Shown one piece after another: positions 35,138-46,548 of a stretch of DNA of 64,000 bases. Position numbers and translations under genes: made by a program. Each line of letters starts with the position of its first letter. Positions within the stretch are counted from its first letter, which is position 1. The DNA comes from Dryocosmus kuriphilus. Lineage: Eukaryota > Arthropoda > Insecta > Hymenoptera > Cynipidae. The notes under the pieces were generated by a model. That model ran no database searches and was not told where the DNA came from. It saw only the letters and a list, made by a program, of their open reading frames with translations. Where the stretch lies: assembly GCA_038277395.1 (NCBI GenBank), contig CM076192.1:126553470-126617469 (forward strand), read 5' to 3'.

Positions 35138-35499
35138 GCTGGGCGGGAGCGGGGTCACTTTGTTATCTCATAGATTTCATGTTTCTTTTCGTCTGCGATG
35201 CCGGTCTAAGCGTTCAAAAAGTTTTTGACATCGTGATTATGTATTATTGTGCCATTATAAGGGTTACCTATTATGATTATAGATGGAAAATCAGCAGGTG
35301 AATCGATATATTTATTTAATGCTGATAAAATAGTTTACAAAAATCGCATGCGGCTTGGTGCGTTGAAACGAATATTCTAAAAATCTCCTTAAAAATTATA
35401 CCCTGAGAAACTAGAACACAAAAAGATCAGTGATATCATACCGTGCGACGTGCATGATACATTAGAGGGATATACCTCCATGTATGTTAGGTAAGTGAA

Positions 35500-37398
35500 C
35501 TACGGTTTCTTGATGTGGTAGTCCATGAAGCACGAAATGCATAGGCCAACGTTACACTTTACGCACTCAGTTCTGGCTTTTGTACTGCAGACATCTCCTT
35601 GACAGCGCCGCCGCTTCTCATCAGCTATGAAGATGGGAAAGTGACCAACCTGATCAAAACGGATTTCCAGCCTGGACTCTGGACGGAACTGAGATGGTCT
35701 CCTATCATATTTGGGAAGGGTCTTGTACTTTGTTAGGTAAGTCTGAACAATAATTCTTCTGAACTCTAACTGAGAAATGACGTCCCCAGCATTTCTCTTC
35801 AAGATCCAGGCATTATGCACCATGACATCTAATAGCCATGTCAAAAGACTAGACAACCACTTTTTCCCTTGAAAGCCTATGCGGTAGAGTGAAATATTCT
35901 GATCCATTTTATCAGTACCGCCCATGTATTTATTATACTCGGCTACGAGCTTTGGGCGTTTGACTTGAATTTTCTTCTTTTCCTTTTGAGAGTAGCGTGT
36001 AACCTGGAATGTAGGATTAATTCCATGGCAGTTTGAAGCTACCGTAACAGCAGAGTTATCCATCCATCGAGCAACCAGGACACCTGTTACCATGTCCCTC
36101 TTGTAGTCATAGGAGCCTCTTCCCTGCTTTTCTAGGTCCTTCTTGGCAAGTAATTACCAGTTTTTTGGTACTCTGTTATCCCTGATAGTTCCAGTACCTC
36201 CATAGTTTCTCTGTTTCAGATCACATAAAAGGTTCATCCCAGTAAAGAGATTATCAAAGTAAAGGTCAAACGGTAGGTGTTTGATATCGTCACGGATGAT
36301 ATCCAACATGGTCACAAGGGGAGCTGCACATTTCCCATACCTCGCTTCATAACCAACCTTACCTGTGGGATTTTTCCCTTGGTACATATTGAAATCAGCA
36401 AGATATCCATTCTGGGTGTTCAAAGACCATATCTTGTAACCGAAATGTATGGGTTTTCCACGGATGAACTGCTTACAGTTGTGGCGGCCGTAGTAAACTA
36501 CCATTGACTCATCATAATCAAGATTTTGCTCAGGAATGAAGAACTTCCTACAACGGTCTTGTACAAGGTTTGCGAGGGGCCGTAACTTCCAATATTTGTC
36601 CTGCGGATCAACGTGAGTGTTATCGGCACAGTGAATGAACCGCGTCATTTCCAGAGTTCTATTGCGCCGCATAGCATCTGCGACCATCTGGTTATAAACA
36701 TCCTTACCGTCCTCCCAGTAAGATCTTATAGAGGGAACTTTGTTGTAACCAGAGAGCAGCAATATAGCAATGAATACTTTCATTTCCTCTTTTGTGACAT
36801 TAGGAGGCTGACAATTCAAGAATCTAGCATATCTGTCAGTTTCCACCATTAGCAGTTCCACAATTTCGTCATCCATAATTTTCTCAAACACTTCAACGGA
36901 TGTCAAGTTTCGATATTCAGTGCGATCGGCTTCTGGAAATATACCTATCGCAGATGATGCAGGCATATCTTCCTTTTTCCAGGTGACTGGATCAATTGGA
37001 GGTGCTGCGCGAGAGCCACTTCGACCTCTGGCGTTTTTCCTGGAACCTCCACGACCACGACCTCTTAAGCCGTCTGATCCACGACAGCTCTTGCTCCTTC
37101 CACGAGCTCTTCCGCGATCAGCGCTGCGACGACCACGTTTGGCTGGCACCTTGTCTTCTTCATCATCGCTTGAATTTACTTCAGTAGCAATAGAAGACTC
37201 AAATGAGGAAGCAGAACTCTCCTGGGTGTCAGCCTGCCGATGTAGTACAACTTCTGCACGAGCCCGAAGCTGCCTGCCACTCAGATTGTCAACTAGACCA
37301 CCACCGTCTTCTTCCCCTGAATCGGCGTCGGACTGTACTGTTGGATCAGGTGGTTCCACGTAGATGGCATCTACGTCCATCTCATTATCATCGAGCAT
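35500..37398 (-). pseudogene. piggyBac transposase, one in-frame stop
   Basis: One continuous frame runs from ATG 37398 to the stop at 35500 (about 632 residues including the interruption, full length for the family). It is broken only by a TAA at 36154-36156 within RVPKNW*LLAKKD. The N-terminus is acidic (SDADSGEEDGG) with an Arg/Gly-rich stretch. The catalytic aspartates are visible in LDYDESMVVYYG, DLYFDNLFTG and YMGGTDKMDQ. The C-terminal cysteine-rich domain (CQGDVCSTKARTECVKC, then LCISCFMDYH) is complete. The enzyme excises and inserts at TTAA without scars. The stop lies between the second and third Asp, so the product as read would be inactive unless the base is a sequencing error or is read through. 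Confidence 0.95.
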
Positions 37399-37961
37399 GC
37401 TTATTGCCTCATGAAGCGTAATATCCCTACAATACCATCAATAGAGGGGCTAAGCACATTAATTATGTTTGTGTCATTAAGATGGAAACAAAGATCTGTA
37501 TGGAAAAGTGAACTCGTGTAACGTCTTCGCATTTGATCATTTGTAAATCTCACGTAAAGCTCGAATAAAATTACTGACTGAAATACCACCAATGTTCTGT
37601 CTTTGAATTTTTAAATGCAATGCTTTTGATCATTGCTATTTTCTTTAAAAGCAATTTATTTAATAATATTTTTAAATTATGAGCGACCATCAAAAATTAA
37701 TATTTTGAACTAAAAAATTATTTTTTCTTTTTGTGTAAAAAGTTACCGTAACGAGCAAAAAAATCTTTCAAAAAATTCGAATTTTGACTATTTTTTTTAA
37801 TTTTCAAAATTCGTGAGCTATCATTAAAAATTTTTAATTCAGGCTGATTTTTGCAAGAAGGTCTCAAACATGATAAAGTAACATATTTTCATAGAAGATT
37901 CGAAAAAAAAATAGCGGAGAGAAAACAATAAGATTGCGAAAAGACATGCCTCCCACCCAGC

Positions 37962-37977
37962 GTACCATATATGGTAC
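37962..37977. promoter_or_regulatory. subterminal palindrome (piggyBac), right
   Basis: GTACCATATATGGTAC again, with the flanking CCCAGC shared with the left copy in inverted orientation. Confidence 0.6.
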
Positions 37978-38355
37978 AGCAGAAAATTTCCCGTGATTTC
38001 TCACGTATAAGAGCACGGACAGGGAAAAAAGCTGTTCTAAGTATTTCACTAAACTTTCCTGCACACGCCACGATAAACACTTGACCATCCAGACATTGCA
38101 AACACTAGATAAAAGGGTACTTACGTAAATCGGTCGTCCATTGTGGAATCCAGGAACAAAAGCTGAAACGGGGAACACCCTCCGCAGCGTGAGGTTGTCA
38201 AGTCGAACTACTTAGTGGCCTAAAATTATTTGTGTAACCTTCCTGAATACTATAAAGCGGTTTAGCGCGAGATTTGAATGTAAAAGACCGGCATATGTTG
38301 TTTTTAATAAACCACTGCTTGCCGTACCATATATGACCCCGTGGGCAGATTCGGG

Positions 38356-38359
38356 TTAA
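38356..38359. repeat. TTAA target duplication, right (piggyBac)
   Basis: TTAA directly after TGGGCAGATTCGGG. Confidence 0.95.
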
Positions 38360-38851
38360 CGGCCTACCTCGAGTCTTTCTGTCGGCTAGTCCCCCTTGTT
38401 TCTCCCCCCTCGCAAAGTTTCCCGGCGTTGTAAACTGCCTCTCTCCATCATCAGTACTATCCCCGGCATCATCCTTACCCCTCCCTGTTTCGCCGGCCAC
38501 AGTAGGCTCATCAGCACCGAAGTTATCTACCTGCTGCTGCCCTCTACTAGCCCCCGTTGGGCTCCTCATTGTAAATATGCTGGTCTAACTTACCGATCTG
38601 CTGTCCCTTATCTTCCCTCTCACTTTTCCGACCTCGTCAACTAACCTCTAAACTCTCACTTTCTACTTTCTTTTCAACCCTTTCAACTTTACAAAACAAC
38701 TCCCACACACTATCACACTACCTTTCACTACACTCACCTCCCTTGTCGCCTCTCACCTCAATCTCACTTCCACACACACGTCGCCAAAACCAAAAAAGAT
38801 AGCACAGAAGCAACACGCGTACTTTACCTTTCGGTACCGGAAACGGAAGCC

Positions 38852-38862
38852 CGGACTACAAT
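38852..38862. repeat. target-site duplication (LINE), 5' side
   Basis: CGGACTACAAT, matching 30688-30698. Confidence 0.85.
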
Positions 38863-40059
38863 GTTAATGAATTATAAAGTTAGCGAATTACTGATTTGCA
38901 ACAAATTCCTACATTCACGAAATTGAAAATTTCGAAGGTTAAAATTGTAAAAATTCCAAATTGTCGATATTTAGAAATGACAAAAATAAATATTGAATTA
39001 AAGAATAAAATACTTTGTGACTTTTTAATTAATTACAAAATAAATAATACTAACTATTCAATATTAGTTATTAATTATAAAATTATAACATATTTCTGCC
39101 AGTTTTATAATAAGGTTCATCCATTAATTTGTCAGACATTTAGGGGATGCAAGAGGCTTCCTAAAATTTAAAAAAAAATCCTGATACAATTTATGGCATT
39201 TTATGAACTATTTCATTGTAATCTTTTTTTGTTGAAGTTTTCACAAATTTTTTTAATTTTGTTATCACTTATATTCTAGTTAATTTGTGAATGATAAAAT
39301 ATTATATTGTTTGATTCAATATTTATTTTCGGCAAATATAAGTATCCACAATTTTGAATTTTGACAATTCTAAATTTCGGGAATTTAGGAATTTGAGGGA
39401 AATTAATAATTTGTTAATTTTAAATTTCGAAAATTTTATAATTCACCCCTTTTTATTTTCGGCAACTTCCTTTTTCGTTAAGTTGTGTATTCGGTATTTA
39501 TTTTTTCGTTATTTTTTATTGTTCAAATAATTAAGTATTTTATTCCTTAATTTAGTATCTATTTACGTCAATTTTAAATATTGACAATTTTGAATTCCAA
39601 CAATTTTAAATTTCGGCAATTCTAAATTTCGGGAATTGAAGAATTTTGGGGAAGGTTAATAATTGGTTAATGCTATACATAATTCGTTAATATTGTAATT
39701 CGAAAATTTTATAGCTCGATGAAGTCTAACTTTGAATATTTCTTAATTCTTTATTTGCATAATTTGTGCTTTTATTTTTTTATAATTAAAAATTTTGTCG
39801 TAATTTTCAACTTCGGCAATTTTATTTTTCATCAATTCGTATTTTCGGTACTTACTTTTTCGCTATTTTTTATTATTCCCATAATTAAATATTTTATTTT
39901 TTCATTGTATATTTATTTTCGTCAACTTCAAGTATCGACACTTTTGAGTTTATACAATTTTATATTTCGGCAATTTTAAATTTCAGGAATTGAATGATTT
40001 GGGGTAAATGAGTATTTCGTTGACTTTATAATTCGCTAATATTGTGATTCGACAATTTT

Positions 40060-40664
40060 ATGATTTGTTAAGTCATTCGTTTGTTTATACTCTCTCCCTT
40101 TTACGGGTTTGAGAGTCTTTACAAAACCATTACATATGTTTATAATTCCTTATACAATATTCTTCCTTATCGTTATCTTACGCCATTATACATATATTTT
40201 CTTATCCTACTCTTAAATTTACACGCATGCGATGCGATCGAGACCAGAACTTCCGTTTCCTCTTACCTTTTCCAGTCTTTACTTGGTAATTACTTTTCGG
40301 TAATTACTTTATATTTTTTATATTTTTTAATTACATCATGAGACCTTTTCTTTCTCTCAACTTTTCCAGCTTCTTCATACATCCCTCCCCATGTCCATTC
40401 CTATTCAGAATCTCTTTCACTCTCTCTTTCACACTCTTCCCTTCTCCTTCATCCCCTGTACATCTCTCTAACACATGCACCTATGATTCCTGTTCACCAC
40501 CACATACTTTACAATGATTCTCCTCCTCATTCATCCAGTACCTACATTCTCTTACACCCTCTCCCATTCTAAATCTTATCACTCTGTCACACTTACTCTC
40601 TTTCTTTATCCTTTTCAGATACTGTGGCTCTCCTTCCCACTTGACCATCATGATTTGTTAAGTC
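40060..40664 (-). mobile_element. 5'-truncated copy of the same LINE family
   Basis: Sequence 40075-40649 matches the 3' end of the LINE at 30699 (ACGGGTTTGAGRG, then a TCATTCATCCARTA-like stretch and CYCCCATTCTAAA). It is flanked by a perfect 15-bp duplication, ATGATTTGTTAAGTC (40060-40074 and 40650-40664). Only the last part of ORF2 and the 3' region are present. Confidence 0.85.
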
Positions 40665-41215
40665 TTAATTTCAAGAATGTTTAAATCCATTATTTTCATA
40701 ATTCGAGCTTTTATTTTTATATAATTAGAAATTACTCGTTATTTCAAATTTCGCAGATTTTATACTTCGTAAATATTTATCATCGGCAACTATCTGTTTC
40801 CTTAATGTTCGTATTCGATATGTTTTTTTTTCATTATCTTTTATTATTCACATAATTAAATTTTTTATTTTTTAATTCATCTTTTATTTTCGTCAATTCT
40901 AAGTATCGACAATTTTGAATTTCGACAATTTTAAATTTCGGGAATTTTAGAATTTGGATAAATGAATTCGTGCATTTTTTAAATCATTATTATTAAATTT
41001 ACAAGTTTTGTAATTGGATTAAATTTAATTTCTTATATTTTAAAATTCTTTATTTGCTAAATTTGATATTTTTATTTATCGACAGTTAAGAACTTGGTCG
41101 TTAGTTTAAATTTCGGAACCTTCACAATTCGTCAAGTTTCATTTTCAACAATTTTCTTTTTCGTTAATTTGCATATTCAATAAGTATTTTCTCGTTTTCT
41201 TTATTACACGCTCAA

Positions 41216-41847
41216 TTTAAACAAGTTGATAAAATTAATAATTTCCATATAAAATAAATTTGTTTTTAAAAAAAAATATTTAAAAAAGCCAGTTTTTCAT
41301 TGAAAAAAAAGACATTTGATGTTATTTTTCTTTGTGAAATTGAAAAAATGGAAAAAAGGGAACGTATAAACATTTTATTCAAAAAAAAAAACAGAACTAA
41401 AATTTTAAAAAATTTGGAGGCAGCGTTTTAATAGAAAATAAATTTGTTTGCGCCAAAAGTTTAGAAAAGCAAGTTTTTCATTGAAAAAAAATACGTAAAA
41501 TGTTTTTTTTTTTTTTTTTTAAAGGAAATAACTACGGCCCATTGGATGGATAGAAAAAATACGTATCCCATGGAATTCGATATATTATCATTATGTGCAG
41601 TCCCTGCTAAATAAAATTTTTAAATTCTCATTTTCATAATAATGATATTATACATTTGAAGGCTGGCATAGCATAAGGGATTAACCCACATTTGATTGAT
41701 TTTTCAAGAGTGTTAATAAACGTTCCGTAAAATCTAATTTTCAATTAAAAAGAAAACAACAAGTACAGTTCGGGAATATTCTAGTGTTCAGTCAAGGCGA
41801 AAAAAATTGATTTGAAAAAATAAACCAGCTCGGAGTAATTGAACGCG
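41216..41847. other. AT-rich sequence, nothing assigned
   Basis: Homopolymer-rich, with a T-run at about 41502-41520 and a short inverted echo of GAAAAAA motifs. No coding signal. Confidence 0.4.
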
Positions 41848-42286
41848 ATGTTATGTGTTTTGAGATTTGTACTTGCGTTTTCACTACTTTTGGCAGTGAT
41901 TGAAATTAATTTTTTGTTTAGTTAAATACTGAGGAAATCTTTTCTGGACTATTAGTTGCTGAACGTACAAGAGGAGTGTTAATTAAAAAAAAGTTAACCA
42001 CTTCTGAGAAAGCGGATGTGGATGTTTTTGATTTCTGAAAGATATCAATAATTTTATAAAGATTTCAAAAATTTCAAAGGATTTTAATAATAATTGGCAA
42101 CATTTCAAAGATTTAAAAAAGTTCCAAATATTGCAAACAGACAAATTTACTTTGAATAATTTTTACCTCTCTTTTGAAGAACATTTTGCTCCCCCTGACT
42201 AGTTATTTGCGCGGGTCCTTCCCTGGCCCTGGATGTGGAAGCGGAACTGGAACTGGAAGTGGAAGCTGAACTTAACTCTGAAAGAG
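41848..42286 (+). CDS. candidate secreted-peptide exons
   Basis: ATG 41848 opens a 25-codon frame whose start, MLCVLRFVLAFSLLLAV, is a textbook hydrophobic signal sequence. A T-rich acceptor-like TTTTTTGTTTAG (ending 41921) is followed by an open 38-codon segment (LNTEEIFSGLLVAERTRG ... ADVDVFDF, stop 42036-42038). A separate 84-bp segment, 42203-42286, has a good acceptor (TTGCTCCCCCTGACTAG) and donor (AAAGAG|GTATAT). It encodes alternating Glu-Leu/Val (DVEAELELEVEAELNSER). I could not connect the three in one frame, because the apparent first intron would be only about 26 bases. It may be a decayed small secreted-protein gene, or chance. Confidence 0.25.
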
Positions 42287-42289
42287 GTA

Positions 42290-43589
42290 TATTCATTTAT
42301 TTAATTATGAACCATCGTTTTAAAATTCCAACGAATTTTAAAAAAGAATGTAGCGATTTAATGATGGTTATATTAAAGCGGTCCTCCGACATTTTATAGA
42401 CAGATAGAATTACAGATGAAGCAAATATATGCTAACTGGCAAGAAATAAAAGTCTGGAAAAAAATTTATGAAAATTTACGTAATAATTTATTTCTAAAAC
42501 ATTCACGCGACTTCATTCTTTTTGGTCTTAAAATAGTTCTTACCCATCACACAAGGAAGGGATTTTGGAAGAAACATCTCTAATTTTTTCAATTTTGCCG
42601 TGAAAACTCTTAAAATTTTATTTCGAAGTATATTTTTAAATATTTGTATCCCTAATTTAATAACTATTTTGTATTGGTCAGAATTCTGAATTTTTTAGTT
42701 AAACGGGCCACACTGACTAAGGCCCAAACGGTTCTTGACTAGAATTTTTTTGGTTCTTTATTATAATCTGGACACAAAACCTAGAACCCAGCGAAAATAC
42801 AAGATTGGGCTCTGGCTATTAGTACACAGTTTTTCAAGTGACAGAGAATGGAAAATCTTAACAGTTCCTTAAAAGGCCCTGAATAGAAATTAATAGCGCA
42901 GTTTCTCTGGTGAAGAGCTGACCACAACCCTAATTGGAATAGGGGCAGGTGCACAGTGGTACGAAATAAAAAAACGGAGCTCAAAATAACTTGTAGCTGG
43001 CAATTCTGAATCGATTTTGGATTTCTTTTTTTAGAAAAATTCAGCATTCAATTTCGAAAAGATTTGTGTGGCCTAATTTTTCAAATTTTTTCTTTTATTT
43101 ATGTTAATGCAAAGAGTGAAAAAAGACGATTTTTTCGTTTTTTTTTTATCTTCGTCAAAAAATTTTATCTATGATCAGAATTGCAAGACTTTATGCACAG
43201 GGTAGTTGAAAGCTAAAAAAAATATGAAACTGTTAAGTTAATTGTTATAAACAAATTAACTTAACAAATAGTCTACCTTATAGATACTTTGTTTCGAAAG
43301 TAAATTTTTGCATTGAAATTACTAGCTTTTATTGAGAAAATAATAATCGATCATAAAAATTTGACACCTGATATTTTTTATTAATTTCATAAACAAATTA
43401 TATAAACAATTGCCTATTGTGGACATTTAAAGGCAGAGATAAATCGTTTCTGCCTAATTTTCCCTCAAATTATATTGCCAGTGATGTTTAATGAGTAAAA
43501 ATTATCATCTGATATTTTTTGTAAATTTTCTAAACAAATTTTATAAACAAGTGCTTAGTGTGGGCATTTAAAGGCAGAAATAAGTCGTT
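42290..43589. other. AT-rich sequence, nothing assigned
   Basis: An 88-codon minus frame at 42781-43047 has no recognised features. Two related stretches near 43340-43460 and 43500-43590 (GATATTTTTTRTWAATTT, GGCAGARATAARTCGTTT) show a local diverged duplication of about 150 bases. Confidence 0.4.
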
Positions 43590-45080
43590 TTTACATTCTC
43601 ATCTCAATGAGAAGGTATTAGTTTTATGTGAAAACTGACTTTCGCGGATTTAATGAAATCTCGACGTTTCATGACCAACTGAATCCGAAAAAACATGTTT
43701 TACGTTGGTGTCTCTCTGTCGCTGTCGTTGTCGTCGTCGTTGCCGTTTTCGTCGTCGTTGTCGTTGTCGTCGTTTTCGTCGTAGTCTGTGAACACGATAA
43801 CTTTCGAAGGACTATTCGGATTGGGTTGCGCTTTGGCACACTTCTTTAAAGCGCAAAAAGTAAGGACGAGTTCGTTAACCAGCCACTTTTGACCAACGGT
43901 TATGGTTTTATCCATCAAAAACGGTTTTCACAAAATCAAAAAATCCGTTTTTTTTTTCGGCTAAACTATACGAGATACACAAAATATGTATAGAAATAGA
44001 AAATCTTATCTCAAAAAAATCTAAAAATTTTGTTTCAACCATTTTTTCATAAAATGGACGGTTTTTGTTTTAATTGATAAAACATTATTAAAAATAGAAA
44101 ACTGTGGTTTCTTGCCAAAATATTCAAGATATGGAAAAATGGTAATAACTACGGTTGTTCACCTTCAAAAGATCTACAAGTTTTGTTCTATCCATTTTTT
44201 GATAAAATGCACCGTTTTGGTTTTAATCCATGAAAATGGTTTTATCCATCAACAACGGTTTTCACAAAATCGAAGAAATCCATTTTTGATCTAAAATATG
44301 TAAGATACGCAAAATATGTAAATAACTGAAATTATTTATCTTAAAAAAATCTATAAATTTTGTCTCAACTGTTTTTTGATAATGTGCACGGTTTTTCTTT
44401 TAATCGAAGAAATGTTATTAAACATAAGAAACTGTGGTGTCCCGCCAAAATATTCAAGATACGATAAAAATGGTAATAAGTAAAATTATTCAACTCAAAA
44501 AGATCTACAAAATTTTATTTAACTATTTTTTCATAAAATGCACCGTTTTGGTTTTAATCGAAAAAACGCTATTAAAAAATCAAAAATTCAAATTTCCCGT
44601 CAAAATATGCAAGATACAAAAGAAATTATAATAAAGAAGGCTGTTCACCTCAAAAATATCTACAAAATTTCTATCTATAATTTTTTTGTAAAATACCATA
44701 GTTTTCGAGTTATTCGAGAAATATGTTACTAAATATAAAAATGGCAATAACGAAAGTTGTTCATCCCAGAAAGATCTACAAATTTTGCTTGAACCATTTT
44801 TTGATAGAATGCACAGTTTTTGTTTTCATGAAGAAACGTTATTAAGCATAAAAAAATTTTAATTTCCCGCCAAAATATGCAAGATATGAAAAAATGATAG
44901 AGAACAAAGTTGTTCAACTCGAAAACATCTACAAATTTATTTCTCATCATTTTTTGATCGAAACGCATAGTTTTTGAGTTATTCGTGAAATATGTTATTA
45001 AATATAAATAAATACACTTTGAATCCAAAATATGCAAGATAAGATAAAATATTAGGAAACAGAATTGTTCACCTTGTCTT
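43590..45080. repeat. dispersed repeat with ~155-bp tandem array
   Basis: It starts with TTACATTCTCATCTCAATGA, includes a GTCGTC-rich tract (43715-43785) and GATAACTTTCGAAGGACT, then runs into about seven diverged units. The units carry CAARATATTCAAGATA, ACTCAAAAAGATCTACAAA and TGATAAAATGCACSGTTTT, at spacings of roughly 130-165 bases from about 43960 to 45070. The same sequence order recurs at 46549-47190. Confidence 0.7.
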
Positions 45081-46548
45081 TTTTTAAAAATTATTATCAG
45101 TAAATTTGCGAATGATCCCCTACCACCATTATGTTCCAAAATGCCTCCACTTCGAACACAAAAAATACTTTGCATTCCACCAAATAAGAAAACTAGTTTC
45201 CTGTTACAGAAAATTAAGTTCATAAATAAATAACAACAATGTTAAGTCGTCTAAAAAAAAAATAGCTTAGAAAAATCTGTTTGTAAGAAAAAGGAAAAAA
45301 AATATTATAAAAAAAGGAATTTCTCTTAAAGTTTTGGAAAAATTTGAATAATTTCTTTTCAATAAAGACATTATATAGTTTCAATTTTTAACTCTGTGAA
45401 ATAAAGCGTTATTATAATTTTTGAAAAACATAAAATGATGTAAAGATTACTTTATAATTAATAATAATTTGAATAATTTTAAGAAAGGTTATATGTACGT
45501 AAATACAATATAATTTTTGATACAGTATGTTTTATGCACCGAGCCTAGTTTGACGTGGTGTTCTTCGAACCTAATTAATTTTATATTAAGGCAGAAGTAT
45601 GGAGATAAACACAAATAAAACACTTGCGAAATGAAGCGTATAAGACGGTAATATATTTAAGAAAGGTACAATAGCTGAGTTAGTAAATGCTACGCTAACT
45701 TGTTTCCTCTACCGAATTCAAGTGATATCTGCATGCACTTAGGTGGTAAGCGGAGACGAGAAGTGAAAATCGAGGATCCAAAATTGGAAGAGAGTGTAGG
45801 TTAAGTGGAAGGGATGGCTAGGACAGTCTACTTGTGAGTGGGGGTGGACCTGTGGAGCTGAAAACAGGCCCAAAGAGACCCTTGCGGAAATTCCAAAATC
45901 CGAAGACACACTAATGGCTAGCTGACCTCAAATAAATCAATAAAGCGTAAGGACTAAGGACTAAGGACTAAGGGAAGAAGAGACAGAGCATAAACTTTCG
46001 AATTGGAAACTGAAAATCTCAGAGAGAGATGTTCAGATATAAAACATAAAGGAAATTGTTTGGTAGGAAACTAAAGGTCAGGCACGTTCCTAGCATAAAC
46101 AGATAAAATATAAATGGGTATCGAGAGAGAGTTGTACAGAAGGTCGTTGAGAAGGATTTTGAAGCATAAAAAATACAAAATGAACTTAAAGTTATGGTAG
46201 GCACAAAATATAAAGAATCCTTACGTTCTGGACGTAACACAATATATATTCATATGTAGATACGTATTTAATCACTTATAAAGATGGCATTATTTCGTAA
46301 GTCCCCCATATAAACCATTATAAAATTACGTATTAAAATATCATTAAATTTTTATAAAATATAAAATAAGATAAGTTACAATTTGAAAAATAAAACGTAT
46401 ACAATGTGCATTATAAATAAAAAATTCAAAATGATCTAACTAGAAACAACTCAAAAATTGTTATAAGTACTTAAAACTTAAATAACAGTTACATAGTAAT
46501 TTTTCAATCATGTAACAGAAATATAATATTACTTTTCAATTTTAATTT
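45081..46548. other. unassigned, with heptamer repeat
   Basis: About 45540-46020 is GC-richer and reads like the edge of an unidentified element. It contains CTAAGGA repeated three and a half times (45947-45973). No protein-like frame was recognised. Confidence 0.35.

Larger units (their letters stand above)
34993..38355 (-). mobile_element. piggyBac-type DNA transposon, nearly intact
   Basis: 3363 bp with 14-bp terminal repeats, CCCGAATCCGCCCA on the left and TGGGCAGATTCGGG on the right (one mismatch), between TTAA duplications. Subterminal inverted copies of CCCAGCGTACCATATATGG lie at about 35120-35145 and 37955-37977, and a partial copy at about 38332. Such internal repeats are typical of piggyBac elements and serve as transposase sites. 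The transposase gene is on the minus strand. Confidence 0.95.
33867..38569 (-). pseudogene. LINE ORF1 (coiled coil plus RRM-like), interrupted by piggyBac
   Basis: ATG 38569 opens MRSPTGASRGQQQVDNFG. The frame enters the piggyBac duplication TTAA at 38356-38359 and continues, in the same codon phase, at 34992 with WELLSRPRSSSLV, so the insertion itself is frame-neutral once one TTAA is removed. Downstream, frames 34675-34988, 34339-34596 and 33867-34388 succeed one another with frameshifts. The last holds a charged coiled coil (MEELERKMEKEEKKKRSR) and NLVIRGMKVDSESEREEVER, like the RRM-type domain of L1 ORF1 proteins. It would be an RNA-binding chaperone. Confidence 0.75.
30699..38851 (-). 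mobile_element. full-length LINE with L1-like ORF1, split by piggyBac
   Basis: A minus-strand element of about 4.79 kb after removing the piggyBac insertion. It is flanked by an 11-bp duplication (CGGACTACAAT) and ends in a short AATC tandem tail (AATCAATCAAT) in place of poly(A). It encodes an RRM/coiled-coil ORF1 and an ORF2 with endonuclease, reverse transcriptase and a C-terminal cysteine motif. Both ORFs carry frameshifts. I cannot place the clade from memory with confidence. The 3' tail is of the microsatellite type. Confidence 0.85.
30480..41215. repeat. AT-rich foldback repeat, copy 2, carrying nested insertions
   Basis: The left arm is 30480-30698 plus 38863-39175. The right arm is about 39230-41215, made of ~350-bp tandem units marked by ATTTTCGTCAAYTT..AGTATCGACA and TTTCGGGAATT (for example near 39540, 39890 and 40856). 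The family is the same as 1850-2860. A LINE splits the left arm and a truncated LINE splits the right arm. Confidence 0.6.

Noticed and set aside
36277..37421. Plus-strand frames opposite the piggyBac transposase
   Set aside because: They are antisense shadows of a well-supported transposase.
43628..43918. Val-rich and Asp-rich frames on opposite strands
   Set aside because: Both arise from the GTCGTC-rich tract of a dispersed repeat.
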